From the NCBI GenBank assembly GCA_039714555.1, contig JBDLJB010000002.1:62001-126000 (forward strand): DNA of 64,000 nt, read 5' to 3'. Within the stretch, counting starts at the first letter, position 1. Every line of letters begins with the position of its first letter. Position numbers and translations under genes: made by a program. The stretch comes from Namhaeicola sp039714555. Its GTDB lineage: Bacteria; Bacteroidota; Bacteroidia; Flavobacteriales; Flavobacteriaceae. Shown one piece after another: positions 15,817-25,613 of the stretch. The notes under the pieces were generated by a model. That model was not told the origin of the DNA, did not search any database, and was given only the letters and a program-made list of their open reading frames with translations.

Positions 15817-17778
15817 TTATTTATATGAAATTCCATCACCAAATTTATACAATGGATTTTCAGAATCATAGGGTACATCTTCCAACTGTTTTTGAACTGC
15901 CTCCCAAGTAGAAGGTAACTCAAAAGGTAATTTTCCGGAGGGTTTTACTTTGCCAAAAATGAGCTCTGCCAGCACTTCATCAGAAGTACCAAAATCAGCC
16001 ATTAAAGCATCACATTTTTCATTGATTTCCGTAAGAATTGCAGGGCGTTCTAAATTAACAACTACTAAAGCAGGTTTTTTATCGATTAGATCAAAAATCT
16101 TTTTCTTTTCTTTTTCATTATAATAGAGCCTTCCTTGATGAAAAAAACGTTCTAAGAAAAATTCTGATCTTTTGTCAAACGGAGTTCTAATACGTGTTAA
16201 TATAACATCTGCTTGATCAATATCATCAACAACTTGTCCGTATTTATTTAATACTTCAGGATTGATCATACCGTCTGTATATATTTTAGTTCCTTCAGCC
16301 AATGGTAGTAATTCTTTATTTTTTAGTAAGACTGCCGATTTTGCCTGAGCCTCTTTGCCTTTAGTAATAAATACGGAATTGCCGGCAATTTTCAATGCTA
16401 ATTCTTCATCCACATAGGGGTTGTCAAAAAGACCTAAAATAAATTTATCTCTCAGAATTCTTTTTACAGATATATCAATTCTTTTTTCGGATATTTTTCC
16501 GGATTTTACCAATTCTACAATTAATGAAGGATCATTTTCACCTCCAAATTGATCGCAACCTGCATCAATTACTTTTTTAACTCTAAGTATTGGTGTAAGT
16601 TCTTCTACTCCCCAAGCTCTTGCTTCACCCATTTTACTATCGGAAATTATATTCCAATCGGTACAAATAACTCCATCAAATTTTAAAGAATCTCTTAATA
16701 TTTTGGTGATGATAGTTTTGTTAAATGCAAAAGCAACATTTTCATCAGTTTGATCCATAGGAATACCGTAATAAGGCATTATTTGAGCAGTTTTTGCAGG
16801 AAATGCTCCTTTGATAAAAGGAATAAGATGGTATTCAAAATTATTACCTGGATATGCTTGTTCTTTTCCATATGGGAAATGAGGATCTTCACCATCCTTT
16901 TGAGGACCACCGCCCGAAAAATGTTTGGTCATACATGCTACACTTGAACTGGTTAAAGAATCTCCCTGAAAACCTAATACATAGGCTTTTGTAATTGCAG
17001 CTGATAGATTTGCATCTTCACCAAAAGTACCATTAGTTCTTCCCCATCTGGGTTCTGTAGCTAGATCAGCCATTGGATGCAAAGCTAATTTTATTCCTAC
17101 GGAATTATATTCTTGTCGGGCAATATCACCAAATTCTCTAACGAGTAAAGTATCTCTGGTTGCTGCCAAACCAAGTGATGAAGGCCATTGAGAAAATGAA
17201 GGTGTAAATATTGCTGCTCCGGGATTATTTTGTGTACCATGTCTGGGATCAGTAGCAATGGTAATGGGAATACCTAAACGGGTTCGCTCTGCTAGTTTTT
17301 GTGCGTTATTATTAAATCTTGCAAGAATATCAGCATTATAAGAATGAACAATGTTAAAGCTATTCATTTTTTTTAAAGCAATCATTTCTGAACTGGGAGG
17401 TAACATAAAAGAAAATGCCATTTCCATAGCATTGGTTGAAATAACCGGCATATCTAAAGGTTTACCTTCTTTTGTCATACCAATCATAGTTACGAACATG
17501 GTGCCTGCTTTTTCTTCAAGATTCATTTGACTTATTAGGTCTTCAACACGATTGTTAATACTCGCTCTGGTATCTTCGTAAATATCAAGTTTGCCATTTT
17601 TGTTTAAATCTCTAAAAGTATTGCCATCGACATTCAAAATGCCTGCTTCATCACCTAATAATGCATAATTTTCTTTAACAATATTTGAACGTTTTATATT
17701 ATTAATCAATGCATATACTGCTACTATTATTATAGCAATTAAAAAAAAGAGTCCTGTAATTTTAAAAACTTTTTTCAT
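15817..17778 (-). CDS. Glycoside hydrolase family 3 protein, membrane-anchored
   Basis: A 653-residue GH3 enzyme (beta-glucosidase or beta-N-acetylhexosaminidase group) acting outside the cytoplasm. An N-terminal hydrophobic helix (about 7-26) looks like an uncleaved anchor. Residues 57-69 (DLNKNGKLDIYED) form an EF-hand/dockerin-like calcium loop. The TIM-barrel domain contains IPITIATDPRHG, the KH-F motif at 285-287 and the likely nucleophile D374 in GVICTDWNIISD. The C-terminal alpha/beta sandwich follows (VVNLERPAI, GKLPFELP). The real substrate is open; no polysaccharide utilisation genes lie nearby. It is convergent with the preceding plus-strand gene. Confidence 0.9.
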   Translation of the reverse strand: MKKVFKITGLFFLIAIIIVAVYALINNIKRSNIVKENYALLGDEAGILNVDGNTFRDLNKNGKLDIYEDTRASINNRVEDLISQMNLEEKAGTMFVTMIGMTKEGKPLDMPVISTNAMEMAFSFMLPPSSEMIALKKMNSFNIVHSYNADILARFNNNAQKLAERTRLGIPITIATDPRHGTQNNPGAAIFTPSFSQWPSSLGLAATRDTLLVREFGDIARQEYNSVGIKLALHPMADLATEPRWGRTNGTFGEDANLSAAITKAYVLGFQGDSLTSSSVACMTKHFSGGGPQKDGEDPHFPYGKEQAYPGNNFEYHLIPFIKGAFPAKTAQIMPYYGIPMDQTDENVAFAFNKTIITKILRDSLKFDGVICTDWNIISDSKMGEARAWGVEELTPILRVKKVIDAGCDQFGGENDPSLIVELVKSGKISEKRIDISVKRILRDKFILGLFDNPYVDEELALKIAGNSVFITKGKEAQAKSAVLLKNKELLPLAEGTKIYTDGMINPEVLNKYGQVVDDIDQADVILTRIRTPFDKRSEFFLERFFHQGRLYYNEKEKKKIFDLIDKKPALVVVNLERPAILTEINEKCDALMADFGTSDEVLAELIFGKVKPSGKLPFELPSTWEAVQKQLEDVPYDSENPLYKFGDGISYK

Positions 17779-17832
17779 TATTAATCTTAATTTTTTTTAA
17801 ATTATTGATTATTATATACAGTTGTAAAATAA

Positions 17833-20800
17833 TTATTTATTATCCAACCACTTTTTTGCATTTTCAAAAGCTTCTACCCATGGACTTACTTCATCATTTC
17901 TTCCTTCCGGATAATTTGCCCAGTTCCATTGAAATGTAGATCGTTCAATGTGTGGCATCATTACCAAATGTCTTCCATCATCACTTGCCATCATAGCTGT
18001 GTTAAAATCAGATCCGTTAGGATTTGCAGGATAAGCGTCATAACCATATTTAGCTACAATATTATACCTATCTTCTCCGTAAGGGAAATTAAATTTACCT
18101 TCTCCATGTGAGATCCAAACACCCAAAGTACTTCCGGCTAAACTCGATAACATAACCGAATTATTTTCTTGAATTTTCACCGAAGTAAATCCACTTTCGT
18201 GTTTGTGAGAATCATTGTGTAGCATTTTTGGTTTTATTTCATGATCGGGATTGATCATTTCTAACTCAACAAATAGCTGACAACCATTGCAAATTCCAAC
18301 CGATAATGTATCTTCTCTGTCAAAGAAATTCTTTAAGGCTTTGTTGGCTTTTTCATTGTATAAAAAAGCGCCTGCCCATCCTTTTGCAGATCCTAAAACA
18401 TCCGAATTTGAAAATCCACCAACAGCACCAATAAATTGGATGTCTTCTAAATTTTCTCTTCCGTTTATTAAATCGGTCATGTGTACATCTTTTACATCAA
18501 AACCTGCCAAATACATGGCATTTGCCATTTCACGTTCGCTGTTTGAACCTTTTTCTCTTATAATAGCTGCTTTAGGACGAGGTTTTTCTGAATCAACTTT
18601 AGGGATTTTTCCTGTAAAGTGTTTAGGAAAAATATAGTTTAAAGGCTGAATTTTATAATTTTCATAACGATCTTTTGCTAAATTATTTGCTGTTTGTTCC
18701 TGGTCGAGTAGGTAAGAGGTTTTGTACCAATGATCTCTATATTCAGCAATGTTAAAACTTAGGTCAAAATTTGAAATATGAAGATTACCATCCGCGACAG
18801 CGTAACCAATATGATGATAAGTAATATTAGCTTTATTTAAAAATTCTTCAATTTTGATAGCATTATCTGTTTGAAAAATAATTCCGCTATTTTCAGCAAA
18901 TAGAACTTTTACAGCATCTTTTTCAGAAATACTGCTCAAATCAATTTTAGCACCAAGATTATTTTCAGCAAAACACATTTCTAATAAAGCGGTGATCATT
19001 CCACCGGCAGAAATATCATGCCCGGCAATGATCAGGTCTTTTTTAATTAATTCTTGAATGGTATCAAAAGCATTTTTAAAATAAGCTGCATCATTTATGC
19101 TAGGAGTTTCTGCACCAATTTTATTTCTTATTTGGGCAAAACTTGAACCACCTAATTTATGATTGTCCTTTGAAAAATCAATATAAAATATCTGATTATT
19201 TTCAACGGATTTTAAAACCGGTTCAACAACTTTATTAATATCTGAACATTCTGCTGCTGCAGAAATAATTACTGTTCCCGGAGCTAAAACTTCATCATCT
19301 TGATATTTTTGTTTCATCGATAAGGAATCTTTTCCGGTTGGAACATTAATTCCCAGATCAATGGCAAATTTTGAAACAGCTTCAACAGCATTGTATAAAC
19401 GGGCATCTTCTCCTTCATTTCTACAAGGCCACATCCAATTGGCAGATAAAGAAACCGATTTTAAATTCTCATCCAAAGGTGCCCAGATAATATTGGTTAA
19501 AGCCTCTGCTATAGAATTTCGTGAACCAGCTTTTTCATCGATCAAAGCACTTACTGATGAATGCCCAATTGATGTTGCAATACCTTTAAAACCTTTATAA
19601 TCTAATGCCATTACACCAACATCATTTAAAGGTAATTGAAGAGCACCTGTACATTGTTGTTTAGCAACTTTGCCACCAACACAGCGGTCAACTTTATTGG
19701 TTAACCAATCTTTACAAGCAACAGCTTCTAATTGTAGTACCTGACTCACATATTTGTAAATATCATCAATTTTATAAGCTATTTCCTTATAATTTCTGTT
19801 CAAAGTAATATCTCTCATATATGTATGTGGTGAACTACCAAACATATCCATGAGATCAAAATCCATTGGATTCTTATCTAATTTAACTGATTTAAAAGCA
19901 AATCTAAAATCACCCGTTACTTTTCCTACTTCGTATATTGGCGAACGTTCTCTATCGGCAACTTTATGTAAGAATTCCATGTCTTTTTCATGCATTACCA
20001 AACCCATTCTTTCTTGCGATTCATTTCCTATTATTTCCTTTGCAGATAATGTTTTATCTCCTACAGGTAGTGCGTCTAAATTGATTTCACCACCGGTTTC
20101 TTCCACCAATTCCGATAAGCAATTTAAATGCCCGCCAGCACCGTGATCGTGAATTGAAACAATTTTGTTATTTTCACTTTCCACCATAGCACGAATAGTA
20201 TTGGCCACTCTTTTTTGCATTTCAGGATTAGAACGTTGCACTGCATTTAATGTGATAGCCGAGTTAAATTCACCTGTATCTGCCGAAGAAACAGCTGCAC
20301 CACCCATACCAATCCTGTAATTATCACCACCTAAAATTACAATGGTATCCTCTTTTTTTGGCCGGTCTTTTAAGCTGTCTTTTTCTTTGCCATAACCAAT
20401 TCCACCCGCCATCATAATCACTTTATCATAACCTAATTTACGATTGTGTTCTTCATGCTCAAAAGTTAACAATGATCCAGAGATCAACGGTTGCCCGAAT
20501 TTATTTCCAAAGTCAGATGCACCGTTTGAAGCTTTTATTAAAAGTTCAATAGGAGTTTGATACAACCAATCTCTTTCTTTTATATTTTCCCATTCTCTAT
20601 TTTGTGTTAGACGGGAGTAAGGCGTCATATAAACAGCGGTTCCTGCTAAAGGAAGTGAACCTTTTCCACCGGCAAGCCTGTCACGAATTTCACCACCGGA
20701 ACCTGTTGCAGCACCGTTAAAAGGTTCAACTGTAGTTGGAAAATTATGTGTTTCGGCTTTTAATGAAATAACCGATTTGATATCTTTTTTCTTATAAAAA

Positions 20801-21489
20801 TCAGGTTTATCAAATGATCTTGGAGCAAATTGCTCGATTACCGGACCATTGACAAAAGCCACGTTATCTTTATAAGCAGATACAATAGTATTGGGATTTT
20901 TAACCGAAGTTTTCTTGATCATTTGAAAGAGTGAATTTGGTTTTTCTACTCCATCAATAACAAAAGTACCGTTAAAGATCTTATGACGACAATGCTCAGA
21001 ATTTACTTGTGAAAATCCAAAAATTTCCGAGTCAGTTAACTTTCTATTTAATTTTTTAGATAATTTTTCTAAATATTCAATTTCTTCACTATTTAATGCC
21101 AAACCTTCTTTTTGGTTGTAGACTTCAATATCATCAATCTCTAAAATTGGTTCAGGTTCGATATCAATCGTAAAAATTTCCTGATCTAAATTATTGTAAA
21201 AATGCTTTATCATAGGATCGTATTCTGTATTATCAGAATCTTTTTTAATGAATTCTTCTATACGATTGATTCCTGAAATTCCCATATTTTGAGTAATTTC
21301 AACAGCATTGGTACTCCAGGGTGTGATCATTTCTTTTCGAGGCCCAACAAAGTATCCATTTACTTCATTTTTCTGAATCTTTGTAGCATTTCCGAAAAGC
21401 CAGGTGAGTTTTTGAGTTGTATTATCGCAAATTTCTGTTTGTTTTGAAACAGCATAAACAATGTTGTTCTTAGCAAAAAAATAGATCAT
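17833..21489 (-). CDS. purL: Phosphoribosylformylglycinamidine synthase, single-chain
   Basis: A 1218-residue large PurL, fourth step of purine synthesis (FGAR to FGAM with ATP and glutamine). The order of domains is complete: N-terminal PurS-like part; linker with FGFSQVNSEHCRHKIFNG (about 165-182); two AIR-synthetase-like halves (KAETHNFPTTVEPFNGAATG, SIHDHGAGGHLNCLSELVEE); and a C-terminal class I glutaminase with catalytic Cys in VGICNGCQLF near residue 1067 and the His/Glu in MMPHIERS. This is the gammaproteobacterial/Bacteroidota type rather than the split PurLQS. The start is an ATG. A 272-bp AT-rich spacer with no clear element lies upstream. Confidence 0.97.
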   Translation of the reverse strand: MIYFFAKNNIVYAVSKQTEICDNTTQKLTWLFGNATKIQKNEVNGYFVGPRKEMITPWSTNAVEITQNMGISGINRIEEFIKKDSDNTEYDPMIKHFYNNLDQEIFTIDIEPEPILEIDDIEVYNQKEGLALNSEEIEYLEKLSKKLNRKLTDSEIFGFSQVNSEHCRHKIFNGTFVIDGVEKPNSLFQMIKKTSVKNPNTIVSAYKDNVAFVNGPVIEQFAPRSFDKPDFYKKKDIKSVISLKAETHNFPTTVEPFNGAATGSGGEIRDRLAGGKGSLPLAGTAVYMTPYSRLTQNREWENIKERDWLYQTPIELLIKASNGASDFGNKFGQPLISGSLLTFEHEEHNRKLGYDKVIMMAGGIGYGKEKDSLKDRPKKEDTIVILGGDNYRIGMGGAAVSSADTGEFNSAITLNAVQRSNPEMQKRVANTIRAMVESENNKIVSIHDHGAGGHLNCLSELVEETGGEINLDALPVGDKTLSAKEIIGNESQERMGLVMHEKDMEFLHKVADRERSPIYEVGKVTGDFRFAFKSVKLDKNPMDFDLMDMFGSSPHTYMRDITLNRNYKEIAYKIDDIYKYVSQVLQLEAVACKDWLTNKVDRCVGGKVAKQQCTGALQLPLNDVGVMALDYKGFKGIATSIGHSSVSALIDEKAGSRNSIAEALTNIIWAPLDENLKSVSLSANWMWPCRNEGEDARLYNAVEAVSKFAIDLGINVPTGKDSLSMKQKYQDDEVLAPGTVIISAAAECSDINKVVEPVLKSVENNQIFYIDFSKDNHKLGGSSFAQIRNKIGAETPSINDAAYFKNAFDTIQELIKKDLIIAGHDISAGGMITALLEMCFAENNLGAKIDLSSISEKDAVKVLFAENSGIIFQTDNAIKIEEFLNKANITYHHIGYAVADGNLHISNFDLSFNIAEYRDHWYKTSYLLDQEQTANNLAKDRYENYKIQPLNYIFPKHFTGKIPKVDSEKPRPKAAIIREKGSNSEREMANAMYLAGFDVKDVHMTDLINGRENLEDIQFIGAVGGFSNSDVLGSAKGWAGAFLYNEKANKALKNFFDREDTLSVGICNGCQLFVELEMINPDHEIKPKMLHNDSHKHESGFTSVKIQENNSVMLSSLAGSTLGVWISHGEGKFNFPYGEDRYNIVAKYGYDAYPANPNGSDFNTAMMASDDGRHLVMMPHIERSTFQWNWANYPEGRNDEVSPWVEAFENAKKWLDNK

Positions 21490-21761
21490 TTTTTAATGAA
21501 ATTAGAATTATAATTTTAAGGTTGTAAATTTAACTAATTGAAGTAGTAATTTGTATGGAAATGTTAATAAGATTTATAAAAATATTTTTAAGATTATTTA
21601 AGGAGTCTATTTAGGGTAAATATAAATATTTGATTGTAAAATTATGTTGCGAAGTTGGTCAAAGTATATGTATAGAACCTAAAATATTATTGTTATTACT
21701 AGAATTTTTAGATCTTTAGATTGTTGTAAAGAAAAACCAAATTATATAATTTACCAATTAA

Positions 21762-22613
21762 CTAATTATTCCTCCCTATTTCCAAATAGCGTTTTTTTAC
21801 ATGATCCTTTCCGTATTTACGTTCGAGCCTTCTAATTGTAAAATGGGCTCGTGCCATTTTTTGAAAATGATTGATAAACATAAAATTTACCGATCCACCT
21901 CCTGCGGCACCTATAAGCGGAATTGCTTGAGCAACAAATTTTTCGGACACTTGTACTGTAAATCGTGAAGCAATAGAACTGATCAGTTTGATAAGCGGAT
22001 TAGTACTTCCTGCCAGGAGTTTGTTTAAACCACTTATTCCATTTTTAGCAAGGTATGAGGTGGCATTTTTAAGTGCGGTATCCATGGCAATTCTTGAAGT
22101 GTAATAACTGGTTTCCAGTCCGTCATCATCTTCTGATTCTCCACCAAGTGCAAAGACCTGTAAACACGATAACTGTGTCTCCGGATCGTAAAGATCTTCA
22201 CCTTCACTTCTGGCAATATCCATAATAGAGCGCATGATAAATTTTGTGGAAATAATAAGTTCAGATGTGAAAACAGCTGTACCGAGTCCGGTAGTAGAAC
22301 CTAAAATTCCGCTTAAGGCACCTGTTGATGTAACCAATGCTTTATAGGTTTTAGAAGAAGGCTTCTTAAAAGATCTACCATTTTGCATGGTTGCCAGATT
22401 GGTTTTTATGAGCATCATCATAGTATCATTGACCTTGTCCTGTAACCAGAGTTGTTGCTTGGAAGGTATTCTTCTAAGTCCCGTTTCAATCGTGCCTCCC
22501 AGTTTGTTCAGGCTGCGCATAGCCAACCCGATATTTTCCATTTCCTTTTCAGCTTTTTTTAAAGCTATTAAGTCCTGTGGTGACATTTTTGATCTTAATT
22601 CTTTTATACTCAT
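21762..22613 (-). CDS. EcsC family protein
   Basis: A 283-residue protein with the EcsC-family signature: an N-terminal helical part (DLIALKKAEKEMENIGLAM), Gly/Ala-rich central hydrophobic helices (TGALSGILGSTTGLGTAVF, IPLIGAAGGGSVNFMFINHF) and the C-terminal MARAHFTIRRLERKYG. EcsC was named for a gene next to the Bacillus Ecs ABC transporter; its biochemical role is unknown. No transporter is adjacent. It is 34 bp upstream of purL's spacer side and 34 bp downstream of the RsmB-like gene, all on the minus strand. Its codon use is less AT-rich than most neighbours (for example repeated CTG, GCC, CCG). Confidence 0.8.
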   Translation of the reverse strand: MSIKELRSKMSPQDLIALKKAEKEMENIGLAMRSLNKLGGTIETGLRRIPSKQQLWLQDKVNDTMMMLIKTNLATMQNGRSFKKPSSKTYKALVTSTGALSGILGSTTGLGTAVFTSELIISTKFIMRSIMDIARSEGEDLYDPETQLSCLQVFALGGESEDDDGLETSYYTSRIAMDTALKNATSYLAKNGISGLNKLLAGSTNPLIKLISSIASRFTVQVSEKFVAQAIPLIGAAGGGSVNFMFINHFQKMARAHFTIRRLERKYGKDHVKKRYLEIGRNN

Positions 22614-22647
22614 ATTCTTATAGTTGAATAATTAGAAAGAAAAAATT

Positions 22648-23898
22648 TTAAGCATCATTTTTTTTCTCCAATAAAGCCATATAAAAACCGTCAAAACCTG
22701 TTTTTGCCGGAGAAACTTTATTCTCATTCACTAACTTAAACTCGGGATGATTTTTTAAGAATTTTTCAATTTGTTCTTCATTTTCAGAAGGAAGGATAGA
22801 ACAAGTTGCATAAACCAATTTACCGCCCTCTTTCACAATTTTAGAATAGTTATTTAAGATCTCGGCTTGTGTTTTTTTTATCTTTTCAATGAATTCTGGT
22901 TGTAATTTCCATTTAGAATCGGGATTTCTTTTGATAACGCCCAAACCGCTACAAGGAGCATCTATCAATACCCTATCGGCTGAATTTTTTAATTTTTTGA
23001 TGGTTTTAGTGCTTTCAATCGGGCGAATATCAATGTTATGTACTCCATCTCGTCTTGCTCTTCGCTTTAATTCTTTTAATTTACTTTCATAAATATCCAA
23101 AGCAATGATCTGACCTTTATTCTCCATTAAAGATGCCAGATGTAATGTTTTACCTCCCGCACCGGCACAAGTATCTACTACGCGCATACCGGGTTTAACG
23201 TCTAAAAACGGAGCAACCAATTGTGAAGATGCGTCCTGAACCTCAAATAAACCTTTTTTAAAAGCATCAGTTACAAAAACATTTTTACGTTCGGTTAGGA
23301 GTAGCGCATCAGGTTGGTTTTTAATAAATTCGGTTTGAATATCTTCACTTAATAGTATTTTTTGAAGATTTTGTTTTGTAATTTTAAGGGTATTTACCCT
23401 TAAAATTACTTTTGCTTTTTTATTTAATTCGTTGAGTTCTTTTTCCCATTCAGCACCGAGTTCTTTTTCACCTAATTCATCCAACCAATCCGGTACGGAC
23501 TCTCTAAATTTTCTAACTTTTTGTAATTCGTCAAATTTCCCTTTGATTCTTCTAACGGGAGTTCCTTGAAACTGATCCCAATCAGGTAATTTATAACCTT
23601 TTAAAACAGCCCAAACTGTAAAATTTTTCCATAGATTTTCTAAAGAATAATGACTTTTAGTTCCGGCAATTTCATTGTACAATCGTTTATGACGGACCAT
23701 TTCATAGATAGTTTCAGCAAGAAATTTTCTATCGCGAACACCCCAGCGTTTGTCTCTTTTTAAAGTCTTTTGTACAACTTTATCGGCATATTCATTTTCA
23801 TTAAAAATTAAATGTAAAGCATCTATAACAGCAAAAACCAAAGTTCTGTGTAAACGTTTTTCTGTTTTATTATCGGAATTATTTTGATTGTCTTTCAA
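22648..23898 (-). CDS. RsmB/NOP-family RNA (cytosine-5)-methyltransferase
   Basis: About 416 residues. The N-terminal NusB-like domain (RTLVFAVIDALHLIF, KFLAETIYEMVRHK) is followed by a SAM-dependent Rossmann domain with DTCAGAGGKTLHLASLM, DAPCSGLGVIKRNPDSKWK (catalytic Cys) and LVYATCSILPSENEEQ (second Cys). RsmB modifies 16S rRNA; specificity is inferred only. The reading frame is open back to a TTG at 23943, but TATCTTTG, a good Bacteroidota -7 box, lies inside that extension at 23926-23933. I therefore place the start at the next in-frame TTG (23896-23898). No ATG lies before the conserved part. Confidence 0.85.
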   Translation of the reverse strand: MKDNQNNSDNKTEKRLHRTLVFAVIDALHLIFNENEYADKVVQKTLKRDKRWGVRDRKFLAETIYEMVRHKRLYNEIAGTKSHYSLENLWKNFTVWAVLKGYKLPDWDQFQGTPVRRIKGKFDELQKVRKFRESVPDWLDELGEKELGAEWEKELNELNKKAKVILRVNTLKITKQNLQKILLSEDIQTEFIKNQPDALLLTERKNVFVTDAFKKGLFEVQDASSQLVAPFLDVKPGMRVVDTCAGAGGKTLHLASLMENKGQIIALDIYESKLKELKRRARRDGVHNIDIRPIESTKTIKKLKNSADRVLIDAPCSGLGVIKRNPDSKWKLQPEFIEKIKKTQAEILNNYSKIVKEGGKLVYATCSILPSENEEQIEKFLKNHPEFKLVNENKVSPAKTGFDGFYMALLEKKNDA

Positions 23899-23925
23899 TG
23901 GAACTGAATTAAATTTTAGTGTTTG

Positions 23926-23933
23926 CAAAGATA
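23926..23933 (-). promoter_or_regulatory. TAnnTTTG promoter box of the RsmB-like gene
   Basis: TATCTTTG on the minus strand, followed by CAAACAC, fits the Bacteroidota -7 box. It lies within the longest open frame of the RsmB-like gene and argues for a shorter protein. The -33 element is not clear. Confidence 0.45.
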
Positions 23934-24004
23934 CGGTATTCAAGTTTAAAGTTAAAAAGTAAAAGTTTATTTGAAAATGAGTTAATTTTTACTTCAAATT
24001 AATT

Positions 24005-24769
24005 CTAGAAACTTTCAAAAACTCCCAACCCAAATAAAGCGAAGTCATACTTTACAGGATCTTGAGGATCCATTTTTCTTAAGTTGGTATCAAGTTCAAA
24101 AAGTGCTTTTGCATCATTCTGTTTTCGATTAATTAGACCTAATTTTCTTGCAACATTTCCAGAATGAACATCTAGAGGGCAGGAAAGTTGAGATGGAGAT
24201 ATGCTTTTCCAAATACCAAAATCAACACCGGCTTTGTCATTTCTTACCATCCAACGTAAAAACATATTAATTCGTTTAGCAGCAGAGCCTTTTAAAGGAT
24301 CGGATATATGTTTTTTGGTCCTTTGCGGATGTTCAATTTCAAAAATTATTTTTTTAAACTGATGAATTGAAGTTTGTAAAGAATCGTCTTCAGCATGCTG
24401 TGCAAACACAACTTCCAATCCTTTGTGTTTTTTGTAAATATTTTGAAGTGATTTTATAAAAAACCTAAAGTCGATTGCATTGAAAGTACGATGAACAAAA
24501 TTGTCAAAATCATCAAAATGATGTTCTTCGTGATTTATGATAAAATCATAGGGTGAATTTCCCATCAGATCCATCATCTTTTGCGAATTTTTTATGATCA
24601 TTTTTCTATTTCCCCAGGCAATAGTAGCAGTTAAAAAAGCTGAAATTTCAATATCTTCTTTTAATGAAAATTGATGCGGTATTTGAATAGGGTCACTCTC
24701 AATAAATTTAGGATTGTTGTATTGAATTACTTTTTTATCTAAAAATTCTTTAAGCTCTGTCTTATTCAA
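24005..24769 (-). CDS. TIGR02757/DUF2400 family protein
   Basis: A 254-residue soluble protein starting at a TTG. Conserved blocks include TATIAWGNRKMIIKNSQKMM (about 47-66), HRTFNAIDFRFFIKSL, RINMFLRWMVR, LSCPLDVHSGNVARKLGL and DPVKYDFALFGLGV. The SCPLDVHSGNVARKLGL region with a helix-hairpin-helix-like neighbourhood recalls DNA glycosylase-type HhH proteins, but no catalytic role is established. The family is widespread in Bacteroidota. The downstream neighbour is the RsmB-like gene, 62 bp away and with its own promoter box. Confidence 0.8.
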   Translation of the reverse strand: MNKTELKEFLDKKVIQYNNPKFIESDPIQIPHQFSLKEDIEISAFLTATIAWGNRKMIIKNSQKMMDLMGNSPYDFIINHEEHHFDDFDNFVHRTFNAIDFRFFIKSLQNIYKKHKGLEVVFAQHAEDDSLQTSIHQFKKIIFEIEHPQRTKKHISDPLKGSAAKRINMFLRWMVRNDKAGVDFGIWKSISPSQLSCPLDVHSGNVARKLGLINRKQNDAKALFELDTNLRKMDPQDPVKYDFALFGLGVFESF

Positions 24770-24872
24770 TGATTGAGAAAGTTTTATTGAAGTTTAAAGT
24801 TAGTGATAAATAACTTAATCATATTTTAACTTTAGTTAAATTTTATAAAGGTTTAAATATTTATATTTAAAA

Positions 24873-24892
24873 AGCCTCCTGAAAAGAAGGCT
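24873..24892 (-). terminator. Intrinsic terminator of the 24.9-kb lipoprotein gene
   Basis: AGCCT / AGGCT with two further inner pairs and a GAAA loop forms a stem about 24 nt past the stop codon. On the minus strand it is followed by TTTTTAAA. Confidence 0.7.
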
Positions 24893-24915
24893 CCTTTGTT
24901 TACAGATTTTATAAA

Positions 24916-25482
24916 TTATTTACCATACTTTATTTCACCGGTAAGTGTCACTGTTCCTTCATTTGTTAATGGATAAAATATTACTTCCCATATAAATGAT
25001 CCTTCTGCATTTTCAAACCTTCCGGTACCACCGTTTTTAAAATGACCTGTAAGTGTTACATATACATCTGTGTAAGACTCATGGAAAGATACAGCATCTT
25101 CATAATAGGCTAATAATATATCACCATTTGCTGCTGTAAAAACAATTTCACCAATCCCGGTTCCGGTCCATGGTGGAATAAGTGGAGGTGGATGTGGTGG
25201 CCACCATTTTTGTTCAATAAACACTTCTGTTTTACCGAGATGTGTAACATTTCCAATACCAAGAACTTCCTGAATTTTTGGAGGGGGTGGCGGATAAGGA
25301 ATAACTTTGTCAACGTATACTTCAAAAGTACCTTTGAATGGAACATAATGCTTTACTCTAGCATTTTTTAGAGAAACATCATCATTAGAATCCAGAGACT
25401 CAAACATGATTCCCTCTTCGGAACAACCTACAAATAGTAGGAACAATAAGTTTAGAAGAAAAAGGTTTATTAATTTTCGCAT
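24916..25482 (-). CDS. Lipoprotein with beta-barrel (allene-oxide-cyclase-like) domain
   Basis: A 188-residue lipoprotein starting at MRKLINLF; the frame is open further upstream, but that extension would precede the signal peptide and overlap the promoter. The lipobox LLFVGC gives a mature N-terminal Cys at residue 20. A proline-rich loop (PYPPPPP, later PPHPPPLIPPW) interrupts the fold. The remaining strands (FTAANGDILLAYYEDAV, YVTLTGHFKNGGTGRFENAE, GTVTLTGEIKYG) resemble the small beta-barrel domain often found in Bacteroidota surface proteins with the GGTGRF-A/E-GSF pattern. Function is unknown. It has its own promoter and terminator. Confidence 0.75.
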   Translation of the reverse strand: MRKLINLFLLNLLFLLFVGCSEEGIMFESLDSNDDVSLKNARVKHYVPFKGTFEVYVDKVIPYPPPPPKIQEVLGIGNVTHLGKTEVFIEQKWWPPHPPPLIPPWTGTGIGEIVFTAANGDILLAYYEDAVSFHESYTDVYVTLTGHFKNGGTGRFENAEGSFIWEVIFYPLTNEGTVTLTGEIKYGK

Positions 25483-25512
25483 AATATTTAAAATTAAGAT
25501 TAAAAATAACGC

Positions 25513-25543
25513 CAAAATTACAGTAGATAATCAATTTTGTCAA
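25513..25543 (-). promoter_or_regulatory. Bacteroidota-type promoter of the 24.9-kb lipoprotein
   Basis: On the minus strand, TTG (25541-25543) is followed after 20 nt by TAATTTTG (25513-25520). The inferred start lies about 24 nt before the ATG at 25482. Confidence 0.6.
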
Positions 25544-25613
25544 TGACGGTGATCAGTATTTTTGATGATTCTCATCAGTTTAATTATGAAATTTTATATA
25601 AAGTATTATGTTG

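Noticed and set aside
17929..20146. Several open frames of 60-116 codons on the plus strand opposite purL
   Set aside because: They are antisense to a full-length conserved gene, have no recognisable domains or start signals, and reflect the codon bias of the real gene.
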